A stretch of 64,000 nucleotides of DNA from Nitrososphaerota archaeon (GTDB lineage: Archaea > Thermoproteota > Nitrososphaeria > Nitrososphaerales > Nitrosopumilaceae). Of this stretch, positions 1 to 8,039 are shown one piece after another. The stretch covers positions 22,635-86,634 of the forward strand of contig JAGWFS010000007.1 in assembly GCA_028867785.1 (NCBI GenBank), written 5' to 3'. Within the stretch, counting starts at the first letter, position 1. Each line of letters starts with the position of its first letter. A model generated the notes under the pieces. It was not told where the DNA came from. It ran no database searches and saw nothing but the letters and a program-made list of their open reading frames with translations. Position numbers and translations under genes: made by a program.

Positions 1-750
1 ATATAACGTCGTGGATTCAGCGAACTCATTCTCTGAAGTATTGTCAGAATATTTTTTGGCAGATTCAAAAAGTGTTTGAAGTTCCTTCAAGTCTAAGGGG
101 GGTTTGTTTTTGTCATTTACTGTTTGTATTACTGCCCATGCAGTAGCCTCGTCATACTCAGTAAGATATTTGCGTGACAACCTGAACATGGAATCATTTC
201 GTGAACCCTCTTTAGCACCATTCCTTTCAACGACAATTAAGTTTGTAGTTCTTGCGGGTTCAAAACCCATCTTTTCCAAATTTTCTATGATTTCCTGGAA
301 ATCAATGGTTGATATTCTGGTCGTTGTGCTAACAACTTCATAGATTGCGCCCGTTGGATGAGTTGATGTGGGCCCAACTACATAAGTTCCCTCTGATTGG
401 ACATCTATTTTGCCTACATGGTTTTCTAATCTTAGTGTTTTAGGCAGTTTCTCGGTCTTTGTGTAAACATGATATCCCTTTCCAGTTTTAACTACGAGTG
501 TGCGGTTACAAGCATCGGGCAGAACTTTATCTAGTAAAGATTCATCGTTTGTGTCAATATCAACCACTACTAGGTTTCCACTGATGGGACCGCAAACTAC
601 AGCTAGATTTTCATTTTCAGATATCACTCCCTCGTATTTCTTGGTTTGATAATCCTTCCACGAAATGCTAGGGGTCTTCTCTTTTTCTTTTAACGGTATC
701 AGGTTGAGGTTCTGCTCTTTTAGAACTGATATACAATCCGATCTATTCAT
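1..750 (-). CDS. Primase-polymerase (prim-pol/AEP) of an integrated element, N-terminal part, cut by window edge
   Basis: The minus-strand frame is open for 250 codons from ATG at 750 to the window edge, so the C-terminus (often a helicase or other replication domain) lies outside. I read an archaeo-eukaryotic primase / bifunctional primase-polymerase domain: a catalytic DxD in VVVDIDT (about residues 67-73), a KTGKGYHVY motif (about 97-105) matching the conserved G-x-H strand, and a third acidic strand in KIDVQSEGTYVVGPTSTHP (about 124-142). Such proteins start replication of plasmids and viruses and are common in integrated archaeal elements. It is the last gene of a four-gene operon; its start lies 8 nt inside the preceding zinc-protein gene, so translation is probably coupled. 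Family assignment is by motif; the specific element type is not known. Confidence 0.85.
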   Translation of the reverse strand, partial: MNRSDCISVLKEQNLNLIPLKEKEKTPSISWKDYQTKKYEGVISENENLAVVCGPISGNLVVVDIDTNDESLLDKVLPDACNRTLVVKTGKGYHVYTKTEKLPKTLRLENHVGKIDVQSEGTYVVGPTSTHPTGAIYEVVSTTTRISTIDFQEIIENLEKMGFEPARTTNLIVVERNGAKEGSRNDSMFRLSRKYLTEYDEATAWAVIQTVNDKNKPPLDLKELQTLFESAKKYSDNTSENEFAESTTLY

Positions 751-901
751 GCCTGATCCTCTTTGTTATTTTATACTCCACCCTGCAACGTAGACAAATG
801 CAGAAACTGCTACCAAGTTTTCCAGATATTATCCCCCCACATTGACAAAAAATCGGGATGAATATACCACCCTCCCTGTTTGGTTTAAACTGGCTCATCA
901 T
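743..901 (-). CDS. 52-residue zinc-ribbon-like protein, element-borne
   Basis: A small gene starting at ATG 901 (a second ATG follows at 898) and ending TAG at 743, overlapping the primase start by 8 nt. The product has five cysteines arranged C19-x-C21 ... C34-x-C36-x2-C39, which would make a small zinc ribbon, followed by a basic tail (YKITKRIRHE). The ATG overlaps the stop of the upstream small gene. Its position directly before a primase-polymerase suggests an accessory DNA- or primase-binding role, but this is inference. It is not a family I recognise. Support as a real gene comes from the start/stop overlaps on both sides and the paired cysteines. Confidence 0.72.
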   Translation of the reverse strand: MMSQFKPNREGGIFIPIFCQCGGIISGKLGSSFCICLRCRVEYKITKRIRHE

Positions 902-1056
902 TGTAATCTTTTCTCCCTATACAGGAAATCACTTGATTCCATCTGTCTACATTTTTCGCAAAGTTCTATTGTGTAGTTACCTGTTATCTGGCACTGATAT
1001 TCTAATTTGTATATTCTAGGTAAGTGTTCACATTTGAGAGATAAGGCGTCCATCAT
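898..1056 (-). CDS. 52-residue Cys4 protein, element-borne
   Basis: Starts at ATG 1056 (second ATG at 1053), which overlaps the stop of the RHH gene, and ends in TGA at 898, overlapping the start of the next small zinc gene. Cysteines at 9, 22, 33 and 36 (the last pair as CEKC) plus H11 could bind one zinc. Its length equals that of the following gene, though the cysteine spacing differs, so a duplication is possible but not clear. Unknown function; the operon places it with replication of an integrated element. Confidence 0.7.
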   Translation of the reverse strand: MMDALSLKCEHLPRIYKLEYQCQITGNYTIELCEKCRQMESSDFLYREKRLQ

Positions 1057-1190
1057 GATACCCCTGTCCCCTCTAATGCTTTTCTAATCAATTCCGAAAT
1101 AAACTTGGAACGATTAGAAGTCTTGCGGACATTTTCTACGTCCGCAAATAATTCTGACGGGATTGAGATCCCGATTCTTTTGTGGTTCAT
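1053..1190 (-). CDS. Ribbon-helix-helix (CopG/Arc-type) regulator, 45 aa
   Basis: Starts ATG 1190 and ends TGA at 1053, overlapping the next start by 4 nt. The sequence has the RHH pattern: a short beta strand (KRIGISIPSELF, residues 4-15), a helix, a turn with NRSKF, then a helix (ISELIRKALEG). It is the first gene of the operon RHH - Cys4 protein - zinc protein - primase, the position expected of an autorepressor that limits copy number or excision. Two direct repeats of the form TCTGG-N12-CGAG lie directly upstream (1221-1271) and are the best operator candidates. Confidence 0.8.
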   Translation of the reverse strand: MNHKRIGISIPSELFADVENVRKTSNRSKFISELIRKALEGTGVS

Positions 1191-1215
1191 ACTATGTAAT
1201 TTTATTACTGGTTTC

Positions 1216-1271
1216 TATTTTCTGGTGGCAAAAAAATCGAGTTACTATATTCTGGTTATGGAAAAATCGAG
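1216..1271 (-). promoter_or_regulatory. Two direct repeats TCTGG-N12-CGAG upstream of the RHH-primase operon
   Basis: Copy 1 spans 1221-1241 and copy 2 spans 1251-1271, a 30-bp period, about three helical turns. Each is preceded by an AT-rich tract and has an A-run before CGAG. The edge of copy 1 is 31 nt upstream of the RHH start codon. A third copy with identical spacing and the same distance to a start codon precedes the integrase. Read in the direction of transcription the shared core is CCAGAAAATA at -31 to -22, so it may overlap or replace the TATA element. Probable operator or shared element-specific promoter. Confidence 0.6.
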
Positions 1272-1363
1272 CTTAAAGTGATATATTACTTCATAAAGAA
1301 ATATAGATGTTGTAAACTAACAATAAAATTTATTAATTTAGAATCTTATGAAGTTCTGATTTT

Positions 1364-2365
1364 ATGAGTGAAACGAGGACAAAAGACCTACAAAAACAGA
1401 TGATTCAGTTTGTAAAAGAGAACCCCTTTTGTTCTAAAGATAGCATGTTTACAAAAGGGAAAATCTGCAAGAGCAAAAAAACTGAGAATATTTTCGAACA
1501 ATTAACTGCAGATCAGAAGATCAAAATAATTCATACCGAAAATGGTAAACCAAGATACTATGATCAATCCTACAAAAATGACCTAAATCTGTTGAGATAT
1601 TTGTTCAGAGACTTGGAACATAAATTGAAAGAGGCCACAAAACGATTTCCAGGATTAAAGCCGCTCTTGGAAAGATATGCTATAATATTCAGATTAAGAA
1701 TGAAAGTACTAGAACATGAACAAAAAGTTCTGTCGACCAGCGACCCGCACAAGAATGTGTCTCTTAACCTAGACGATACTGTTGAACTCCTACAAAAAAT
1801 TCAGTCGTTTATGGATGATCCCCAAGATGCTGAGAGACACATTAAATCGATTGATATTGATATTAGGCGAGACAGATATTATCTAGAACACCAGCTGCAT
1901 TCAAAACCCCGACTCATTTATCATTCATTCCAGAAGGAGAAATTCCGACACGTGAGAAGACCAGTTTATCAGTTGTTGAAAATGATGAAGGGTGATAGAT
2001 TTGGTCTAAAAAAAACAGATTACGATAAGAATGTGAAAAAATTACGTTCTAATTCAGATTTTAAGTATGAAGAGATCTTTAACCGTCTGATTGCTGAACA
2101 TAATAGGACTCTTTACCACAACCCTGAGATGACTCCAAATGAAGTCATGCTTATGGTAACAAGGGATAGGTTACGCGAGATTAATCGTAAACACTCTCTA
2201 TCCAAAAATGATCAATATGAGAAGATAATATTGGAAGATTGGCAAGATGTTATTTCTAAGGTACCAATGGAGGAATTACTCACCTCCCCAAAATATGAGA
2301 TGGGTATTCCAAGACATCTTCTTTCACGATTTTCAAAAAAGAAAAAAATTCTTAAACCTAGTTAA
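1364..2365 (+). CDS. Unknown 333-residue, helix-rich element protein
   Basis: Divergent from the RHH-primase operon and convergent with the integrase, with which its stop codon overlaps by 4 bp (2362-2365). A TATA-like TTTATTAATTTA lies about 26-37 nt before the ATG, so the transcript is probably leaderless. The N-terminus (residues about 5-65) looks like a winged helix-turn-helix reading module (IFEQLTADQKIKIIHTENGKPRYY); the rest is predicted alpha-helical, strongly charged, with a long coiled-coil-like stretch (about 75-125) and a basic C-terminal tail (SRFSKKKKILK). No enzyme motif is visible. A DNA-binding or partition/replication-control role for the integrated element is only a guess. 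Confidence 0.75.
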   Translation: MSETRTKDLQKQMIQFVKENPFCSKDSMFTKGKICKSKKTENIFEQLTADQKIKIIHTENGKPRYYDQSYKNDLNLLRYLFRDLEHKLKEATKRFPGLKPLLERYAIIFRLRMKVLEHEQKVLSTSDPHKNVSLNLDDTVELLQKIQSFMDDPQDAERHIKSIDIDIRRDRYYLEHQLHSKPRLIYHSFQKEKFRHVRRPVYQLLKMMKGDRFGLKKTDYDKNVKKLRSNSDFKYEEIFNRLIAEHNRTLYHNPEMTPNEVMLMVTRDRLREINRKHSLSKNDQYEKIILEDWQDVISKVPMEELLTSPKYEMGIPRHLLSRFSKKKKILKPS

Positions 2366-3621
2366 ATCCTCTGATATTTTTCTAGCCTTTCCATTTTTGC
2401 CTTTAATTCTTCAACCATCTGCAAGGCGTTATCTTTCTCTTTGATCGTTTGCTGAAGTTTTTGGTTTTCATCCTTTAAAATTTGTAGATCCCTTCTGTTC
2501 CGGTATTCATCAGAAATCATCAATTCCCGCATTGCTTGAAGATACTGAGGTATAGACTCTTCTATTTCACTATAGAAGTAGCTGTTATCTAATTTAGTGA
2601 CTCCGACCTTGTGACCAAACAGTCTTTCTTTTCTGATGAGGTTTGCTTGTGACTCACCATTGATTTTCTGTTCGCTCATGATCTTATTCCATCTTTTTCT
2701 CATGCCGTGAGTCATTGGGACCTCATGGTTTCTTTGGCCCTCCGTGAGAGGTTTCTGGACTCCTGATTTTAGTATCAGTTTGTTAAGCTTGTTCTTGATG
2801 CCTATCTTAGAAAAAGCTCTTCCATCTTTGTATCTTGTTATGAATATCGGATCATCAGTCCTAGGTTCCCGCCCTCTTCTTCTAATCCATTTTTCTTTCA
2901 CTGCTTGGAGCTTGTCCCATGCTTCTATAGATATTAAGGATAGGTATTTGGAAGAGGTTTCGTCGTATACCACTATGCTCGCACATACGATTTTCGGTTT
3001 AGCCCCTGCTTTTATTACATCGTGAATATAGGTTCCATCGCCAGCATCATAGATCGGTCTTATGTTTCCCCATACTTGATCTTCCCATGCGCCAACACGT
3101 ATCCCTGAGGACGATTCCGCTAAAATAGCAAAATCCATCTCAACATCTGTAGAATAATCCAAAATCCTTTTGATTTCTTCTGTTGTATATCCCCTAGTCT
3201 GCTGGATATTGTTTCTTTCCGGAAATATGGCTTCAATGTTAGCCCATTCTATAGGGATCTCGTTCATTTTGAGGAACTTTTTGATACTCTTTAACTTGTT
3301 TGGCAAAGTGTTCGGATTAAGATACTCTGGACTTTCCCTCGGTTTTTCGGTTCTTTCCTTCAGATAGGCTGCGTAATTTTTGAGTAATTGTTTTGTCTCG
3401 CTAGGATTCTTTCTTGCATATTCTACAAATTGTCTTGCTCTTTCCTCAAACGTTCCATGAAACTCAACAACAGAAGCCAGAAATTCTCTCAGCGTCTTTT
3501 TATACGCATACATAGTCTCTTTTGATTTGATGCCACTATAGAACAGCTTCAAAGGATCTTGTTCTGTCTCCACTTGAATCTTTGCAATGGAAAGTGAGGG
3601 CCTTGTTATGACTTTACTCAT
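2362..3621 (-). CDS. Tyrosine recombinase / integrase of the integrated element
   Basis: A full-length phage-type integrase of 419 residues. The N-terminal SAM-like core-binding domain (about 20-120, starting DPLKLFYSGIKSK) is followed by the catalytic domain with the Arg of SSGIRVGA (R175), HGMR (H305, R308), GHK (H337) and the nucleophile in LDNSYFYSE (Y348 or Y350). The C-terminal 45 residues form a coiled coil (ILKDENQKLQQTIKEK). All catalytic residues are present, so the enzyme should be active. Thaumarchaeal genomes carry many integrases of this build. The start ATG 3621 lies 31 nt from a TCTGG-N12-CGAG repeat. A related N-terminal remnant lies at 59574-59771. No attachment site or tRNA is evident nearby. 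Confidence 0.92.
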   Translation of the reverse strand: MSKVITRPSLSIAKIQVETEQDPLKLFYSGIKSKETMYAYKKTLREFLASVVEFHGTFEERARQFVEYARKNPSETKQLLKNYAAYLKERTEKPRESPEYLNPNTLPNKLKSIKKFLKMNEIPIEWANIEAIFPERNNIQQTRGYTTEEIKRILDYSTDVEMDFAILAESSSGIRVGAWEDQVWGNIRPIYDAGDGTYIHDVIKAGAKPKIVCASIVVYDETSSKYLSLISIEAWDKLQAVKEKWIRRRGREPRTDDPIFITRYKDGRAFSKIGIKNKLNKLILKSGVQKPLTEGQRNHEVPMTHGMRKRWNKIMSEQKINGESQANLIRKERLFGHKVGVTKLDNSYFYSEIEESIPQYLQAMRELMISDEYRNRRDLQILKDENQKLQQTIKEKDNALQMVEELKAKMERLEKYQRI

Positions 3622-3645
3622 ACTTTATCCACTTCTTACCAGATA

Positions 3646-3672
3646 GTATTTTCTGGTTACGTGTTTTTCGAG
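3646..3672 (-). promoter_or_regulatory. Third TCTGG-N12-CGAG repeat, at the integrase promoter
   Basis: TCTGG at 3652-3656, 12 nt, then CGAG at 3669-3672, the same orientation relative to its gene and the same 31-nt distance to the start codon as copy 1 at the RHH gene. The half-site CCAGA is also followed by an inverted TCTGG 8 nt further toward the gene (about 3634-3638), giving a possible palindrome here only. Confidence 0.55.
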
Positions 3673-3764
3673 CTTTGGGGGAATAGGTAGGACCCCTGCA
3701 ATAGACAACAGGGAAACCTGTGGACCCATTTCTTATCTTGCGATCCTATGGTATCATAGTTACA

Positions 3765-4640
3765 TCAAATCTTTTTCAAACCAAATCTCGCAGCTACCAC
3801 CGCAAACATCATGACTGCTATCATCACAGAGGGAAATGGAAACTCTGGAACTGATTCTGGATTCATCTTGTATCCTTCTACAAAATTGGGGTACATGCCA
3901 GCGTATACGTCAGATATGAGAGTATTGGGATCTGCCTTGCTGTCAAGATCGGAGATGTACTTTGTCATGAAATAACCGATCTTATCGTTGTAGACTTGCT
4001 TGTCACCAGCATGTGTGACAAGCTGCTCATAAATTATGTTTGCCTCCTTGGCCAATTCCTTGGAATTGTCATAAGCATACTCATTTACAATCTGTGTACC
4101 GGTTGATGTTACACCGGATTGAATGTTGTTTGTATTCATTGAGGATAGATTGCTAAGTTGGGAAGATCCGATTGCATCACCATATCTCTCAAGAGATTCT
4201 CTTAGAACCATTGCAAAAGACATTACCTGAATGGTGGAATTTCCTGTCTGGATGGGATCAACTCTTACCAATCCCGCCTGTTCCATATCGCCTGCAATGG
4301 TAAAGAAATCGGAATATGCCCTGTCGCCATTTCCAGCTTCGGATTGTGCAATTGTATCATTAATTGTGGCAGCTATCTCGCTTGCAAGCTGCGGGTTGCG
4401 CTCGTTCAAGTTTTTTGTGTCAGTAGGGGTCCAATACCTGTTCAACAAATTGACGTAATAGCTGATGGCATTTTTGTCTCCAGGATGAGTTGCAATCAGC
4501 TCGGTTTCAACTTTAACTTCAGGAATCTTTGCAAGAAAAGACGCGCTCTCATAATCATTAAAGCTTAGTGCATATGCAGGATGAAGCACTAGACATGTAA
4601 AGAATATCGACGATAAAATGGCAGCAGCATTGCCTTGCAT
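3765..4640 (-). CDS. Secreted protein with PEF-type C-terminal membrane anchor, unknown function
   Basis: 291 residues. An N-terminal signal peptide (AILSSIFFTCLVLHPAYA, cleavage near residue 24) leads an alpha-helical exported domain; the C-terminus ends VPEFPFP followed by a hydrophobic helix and a basic LKKI tail, the layout of thaumarchaeal PEF/PEFG-CTERM sorting signals. Two repeats of a TH(P/A)GDK phrase (about residues 50 and 211: EL(I)ATHPGDKN and QLVTHAGDKQV) suggest an internally duplicated helical unit. A T-rich TATA element is 20-30 nt upstream. It stands alone between the integrated element and the surface-protein operon. Role unknown. Confidence 0.85.
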   Translation of the reverse strand: MQGNAAAILSSIFFTCLVLHPAYALSFNDYESASFLAKIPEVKVETELIATHPGDKNAISYYVNLLNRYWTPTDTKNLNERNPQLASEIAATINDTIAQSEAGNGDRAYSDFFTIAGDMEQAGLVRVDPIQTGNSTIQVMSFAMVLRESLERYGDAIGSSQLSNLSSMNTNNIQSGVTSTGTQIVNEYAYDNSKELAKEANIIYEQLVTHAGDKQVYNDKIGYFMTKYISDLDSKADPNTLISDVYAGMYPNFVEGYKMNPESVPEFPFPSVMIAVMMFAVVAARFGLKKI

Positions 4641-4981
4641 ACAAAATTCGTTCTAATCTCACTTTAAAAATCTTACAAAAATCTCATCAAAAAATTACGG
4701 CATATGCAAGAAAACCAGACTGTGGTCTTGAGCCCTTTGCTTGTTATTCATCTTATCTTTGCAAGAGAGAGCCTGTCGTTGCATTCCACGCATAACCATG
4801 TGACGGTTCTGAAAAGTTGTCTCCACAAATAGTGTATAAAAATAGTTTCGTAGAAATCCTATCCAATGTTTATATCATCGTTAACATTGTTCCTTAACAA
4901 GGTGTCACAATCCATTATTAATTACACGCAGACAAAACATCATGAGGCCTGGAAACTTCGAGGCGTATTCAACCAAATTAC
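4641..4981. other. Intergenic region between divergent secreted-protein genes
   Basis: About 340 bp holding promoters for both flanking genes: a TTTTTAAAG element close to the minus-strand gene and a GTATAAAAATAG stretch near 4837-4848 on the plus side. A 42-codon plus ORF from 4702 exists but has no protein-like composition. I see no RNA gene and no att-like repeat. Confidence 0.4.
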
Positions 4982-4996
4982 GTGAGGTGCGTAGGT

Positions 4997-7546
4997 ATGA
5001 GGCATTCTAATAGATCTAGCAAAAAGCATCCGACAACTAATCATGCACTGCCATATGGAAAAAGCCTTGTCTTGGCAGTATTTGTAGCGGTTGCAATCTC
5101 AACCGTTCTTCTTGTACCGCAAGATGCATTTTCGACTTTGATATTTACCGGCTATTCTAACAGTACTTCAACCTCTGGTATCAGCAATTCTACGTTACAG
5201 ACATCAAACAACACATCAAACCAATCGTCAAATACAACAGGACACTCTACTTCTACCACCAACTCGACTGGCAACACGGGCTCTACCAGTTCAACGCAGA
5301 ATACTGCAGGTACGAAACAAACGTCAACCAACCAAGCCTCTTCATCAGGGACAAACTCGACTCAGACAAACACCAATGGCACAGGCTCTACACAATCCCA
5401 CGTCAATGAAACTACAAACCAGTCATCCCAAACTACCGAGTCATCAAGCCCGGTGGCAAGTCCTCCTCCTGACGAGTCAGGCCCGGTTAACTCTGGCTCT
5501 GACGGCATAACAATACTTTCTCCTAATACGTCCAGCTCAAGCGAGTCTTCCCAGAGCAACGAGTCGGTTATCTCGCCTAGCATAGTAATCTCAGGCATTG
5601 ACAATTCAGGCACAAACGATACGAAAAGATCTAGCACAATTTATTCTCCAACCGTATATACTGGAGCACCAATTCTGCCTTCTGATCTCTCACTTGCCAA
5701 CGACCAGTCGTATTATGCGTACGGAGATGTCGTAACTATCAAGACAGCACTGCCAGGCCTCAGCCTGCAAAATGTAGCAATTGTGGTTGCAGACCCAACA
5801 GGAGACGACATTGTGTCCAGAACAGTGACAACAGACAAGAATGGAACTGCCCAATTGCAGTTCAAGATTCCATCAAACTTTGAGACAGGCTCCTACAAGG
5901 ATATTGCAACTGCGTTAGTTGAAGGAAAAAACTATACCAACTCGACCGAATTTAATGTGATAAAAACACACGGGATATCGATAGATTCAGTACAGCTAAT
6001 TGACCAGCAGGGCAATCCTGTATCCATGATAAAGAAAGGGCAGAACAACTTTGTACAAGTGTCAATCTCCTCTGGGGAGAAGATGCCCGCACTTTTCACG
6101 CTCAACCTGTTTGACACAAACCAGAGCAGCATCGGCACTGCATCAATCAAGTCCACAATAACGCCGGGAGACTCGCAGATGACATTCTCATTTTTCATAC
6201 CTCCCAACGCACATGTTGGAACCTCTGACATTTTCACCGATGCATATTCTGACTGGCCAAGCAACGGCGGGACTCCTCTGACTCTAGAGTCATGCCTCTC
6301 GGCAAGCCTGGAAGATCCTGCCACACTTCCAGTATCATATCAGCCGGTACAGCCGCAAACCTGTACCCAGCATCCGGAAAACCTCACCGGAACAACGCTT
6401 GTATCAAATGCTCAGTACAAGATGACAAATGATCAGGCAACAGTTACACTTGGAATTGCGGTACAAAACGACAGCATGACATTCATGAGCCCGACCCAGG
6501 CCCACCTCCTGGCTCTTGCATACCAAAACGGAGCAGCATCAAAGACTGCAGACAAATCCATCTCTCTTGTAAGCTTGAACCTTGGCGCACTAAACTCTAC
6601 CGTCACAAACACAACCGGTTCCTCAGGCATAACAAACTTTACAACTCTTCTTGGCCCGGCACTGCAAAATGATCCTATGGCGCAAAAGATACTCCAAGAG
6701 ATTCAGATCTCAAAAAAACAGGTGGCAAACATAATTGGAAACGAGACTGCTGCACAGATCAACAATGAATTGATACAAAAACAAAGAGTTGCAGCAGCAA
6801 GCCAGCTAAAGCAAGACCTGACGGCACTCCAGCAAGCCAACGTCGCAAGCACCCCAAGTGCACAATACTCGCAATTCCTTTCAACGGTATCAGACAACAG
6901 AACACAGCAAGTCTTTGAGGGAGAATTTAATTTCATGCAGCAAAGGGTGGCTGCCGCAAACGCAGCCATGCAAAATGTACTTGACCAGGGTGGAAGCTGG
7001 GATCAGGCAATCCAGACATTTGACAACTATGCAGCGGTAAACCACGCACAAATAGTGCAGATAAACCAGAACCTCAATGTAGCCTATGGGCTTGCAGACA
7101 GCAGTGTACAGTCGTGCTTTGACAGCAACGGGGATCTTACAGTTGTAAACGGGACAAACCCGTGCATTGCAAATCTTGGGAATAATTCCACAAGCCCTAG
7201 TGGAATCAAGATAGTATCAGTGCAGCCAACAGACCAGAGTGGAAATCCGGTCTCTCTGTTTACTCGTGGACAGAGCGGATTTGTCAGAGTACAACTGCAG
7301 TCAAGCTATGTCACTCCTACACTTGTAACAATAAACCTGTTTGACTCTAACCTTGACACGCTGGGCACGACCTCGGCAAAATACACGCTAAACCCGGGAA
7401 AATCTGAAGTGGTACTTCCATATTACGTGCCACCGCAGGCAACAACAGGACTAGCTAGCATATATGCAGACACGCTAACAGACTGGCCAAACAAAGGAGG
7501 ATCATCAGAATCACATGAATTGTCATACTTCGTCGGATTGTCATAA
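4997..7546 (+). CDS. Large mucin-like surface protein with duplicated C-terminal domain
   Basis: I prefer the ATG at 4997 (849 aa) to an upstream in-frame GTG at 4982. A hydrophobic segment (about 23-45) is a signal peptide or anchor. Residues about 52-210 are almost only Ser, Thr, Asn, Gly with more than a dozen N-x-S/T sequons, so heavy glycosylation is likely. Then come an Ig-like beta domain (YYAYGDVVTIKT..., about 230-320), a first copy of a beta domain (GISIDSVQLIDQQGNPVS ...), a helical Ala/Gln-rich region with coiled-coil character (about 540-700), and a second copy (GIKIVSVQPTDQSGNPVS ...) ending at the C-terminus. The two copies share NLFD and DWP..GG motifs. Its end overlaps the next gene by 32 nt. 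Probable adhesin or cell-envelope glycoprotein; no enzyme motif. Confidence 0.85.
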   Translation: MRHSNRSSKKHPTTNHALPYGKSLVLAVFVAVAISTVLLVPQDAFSTLIFTGYSNSTSTSGISNSTLQTSNNTSNQSSNTTGHSTSTTNSTGNTGSTSSTQNTAGTKQTSTNQASSSGTNSTQTNTNGTGSTQSHVNETTNQSSQTTESSSPVASPPPDESGPVNSGSDGITILSPNTSSSSESSQSNESVISPSIVISGIDNSGTNDTKRSSTIYSPTVYTGAPILPSDLSLANDQSYYAYGDVVTIKTALPGLSLQNVAIVVADPTGDDIVSRTVTTDKNGTAQLQFKIPSNFETGSYKDIATALVEGKNYTNSTEFNVIKTHGISIDSVQLIDQQGNPVSMIKKGQNNFVQVSISSGEKMPALFTLNLFDTNQSSIGTASIKSTITPGDSQMTFSFFIPPNAHVGTSDIFTDAYSDWPSNGGTPLTLESCLSASLEDPATLPVSYQPVQPQTCTQHPENLTGTTLVSNAQYKMTNDQATVTLGIAVQNDSMTFMSPTQAHLLALAYQNGAASKTADKSISLVSLNLGALNSTVTNTTGSSGITNFTTLLGPALQNDPMAQKILQEIQISKKQVANIIGNETAAQINNELIQKQRVAAASQLKQDLTALQQANVASTPSAQYSQFLSTVSDNRTQQVFEGEFNFMQQRVAAANAAMQNVLDQGGSWDQAIQTFDNYAAVNHAQIVQINQNLNVAYGLADSSVQSCFDSNGDLTVVNGTNPCIANLGNNSTSPSGIKIVSVQPTDQSGNPVSLFTRGQSGFVRVQLQSSYVTPTLVTINLFDSNLDTLGTTSAKYTLNPGKSEVVLPYYVPPQATTGLASIYADTLTDWPNKGGSSESHELSYFVGLS

Positions 7547-8039
7547 AAGCGACAAACTACAGGCAGCGTCCATTGCCTGCCTGTTTGCTGTATCGCTTCT
7601 AGCCCTTGGCATGCCAAGTTCCTGGGCCCAGGAAGATCAATCAATTACAATCAATGTATCAAAGACAAACTATGGACCTGGGGATACGGTAAACCTTACT
7701 GGAACAGTAAACGGCGGAACTCTGGGGCAGCTTGTTGCGATACAGGTAAAGGATGCAAAAGGAAACCTGATATTGATTCGAACCGTATCGACAGACCAGA
7801 ACGGAAACTTTGCACTACAGTTCAAGGTTCCGCTAACTTCGTCCGCAGGGAACCTCAGCGTCACAGCAAGTGCACGAATCAACGGGTTTGTCGTGACACA
7901 AACTGCAGTACCTGCTAGGACAACAGTGCCAGAATTTCCAACCTCTGCACTTGTCCTTTCAGCATCGCTTGCATTACTTTTAGCTTTTCACAGAATCTTG
8001 TCAGGCAAAAAGTTTACAATACAGAAATTTGGTGCATGA
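7515..8039 (+). CDS. Secreted Ig-like protein with PEF-type anchor
   Basis: 174 residues starting at an ATG inside the end of the mucin-like gene. Signal peptide (IACLFAVSLLALGMPSSWA), one beta-sandwich domain (about 42-130) of the MG2/bacterial-Ig type (NYGPGDTVNLTGTV ... NGNFALQFKVP) very like the first Ig-like domain of the preceding gene, then TVPEFPTSA, a hydrophobic helix and a basic tail (ILSGKKF). This is a sorting or anchor signal of the PEF class. It forms an operon with both neighbours by overlaps (32 nt and ATGA), so the three products are likely made together at the cell surface. Confidence 0.85.
   Translation: MNCHTSSDCHKSDKLQAASIACLFAVSLLALGMPSSWAQEDQSITINVSKTNYGPGDTVNLTGTVNGGTLGQLVAIQVKDAKGNLILIRTVSTDQNGNFALQFKVPLTSSAGNLSVTASARINGFVVTQTAVPARTTVPEFPTSALVLSASLALLLAFHRILSGKKFTIQKFGA

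Noticed and set aside
104..343. Plus-strand frame of 79 codons
   Set aside because: It is antisense to the primase frame, which has clear motifs and is open for the whole 250 codons.
4702..4830. 42-codon plus ORF in the 340-bp gap
   Set aside because: No start signal and no protein-like pattern.
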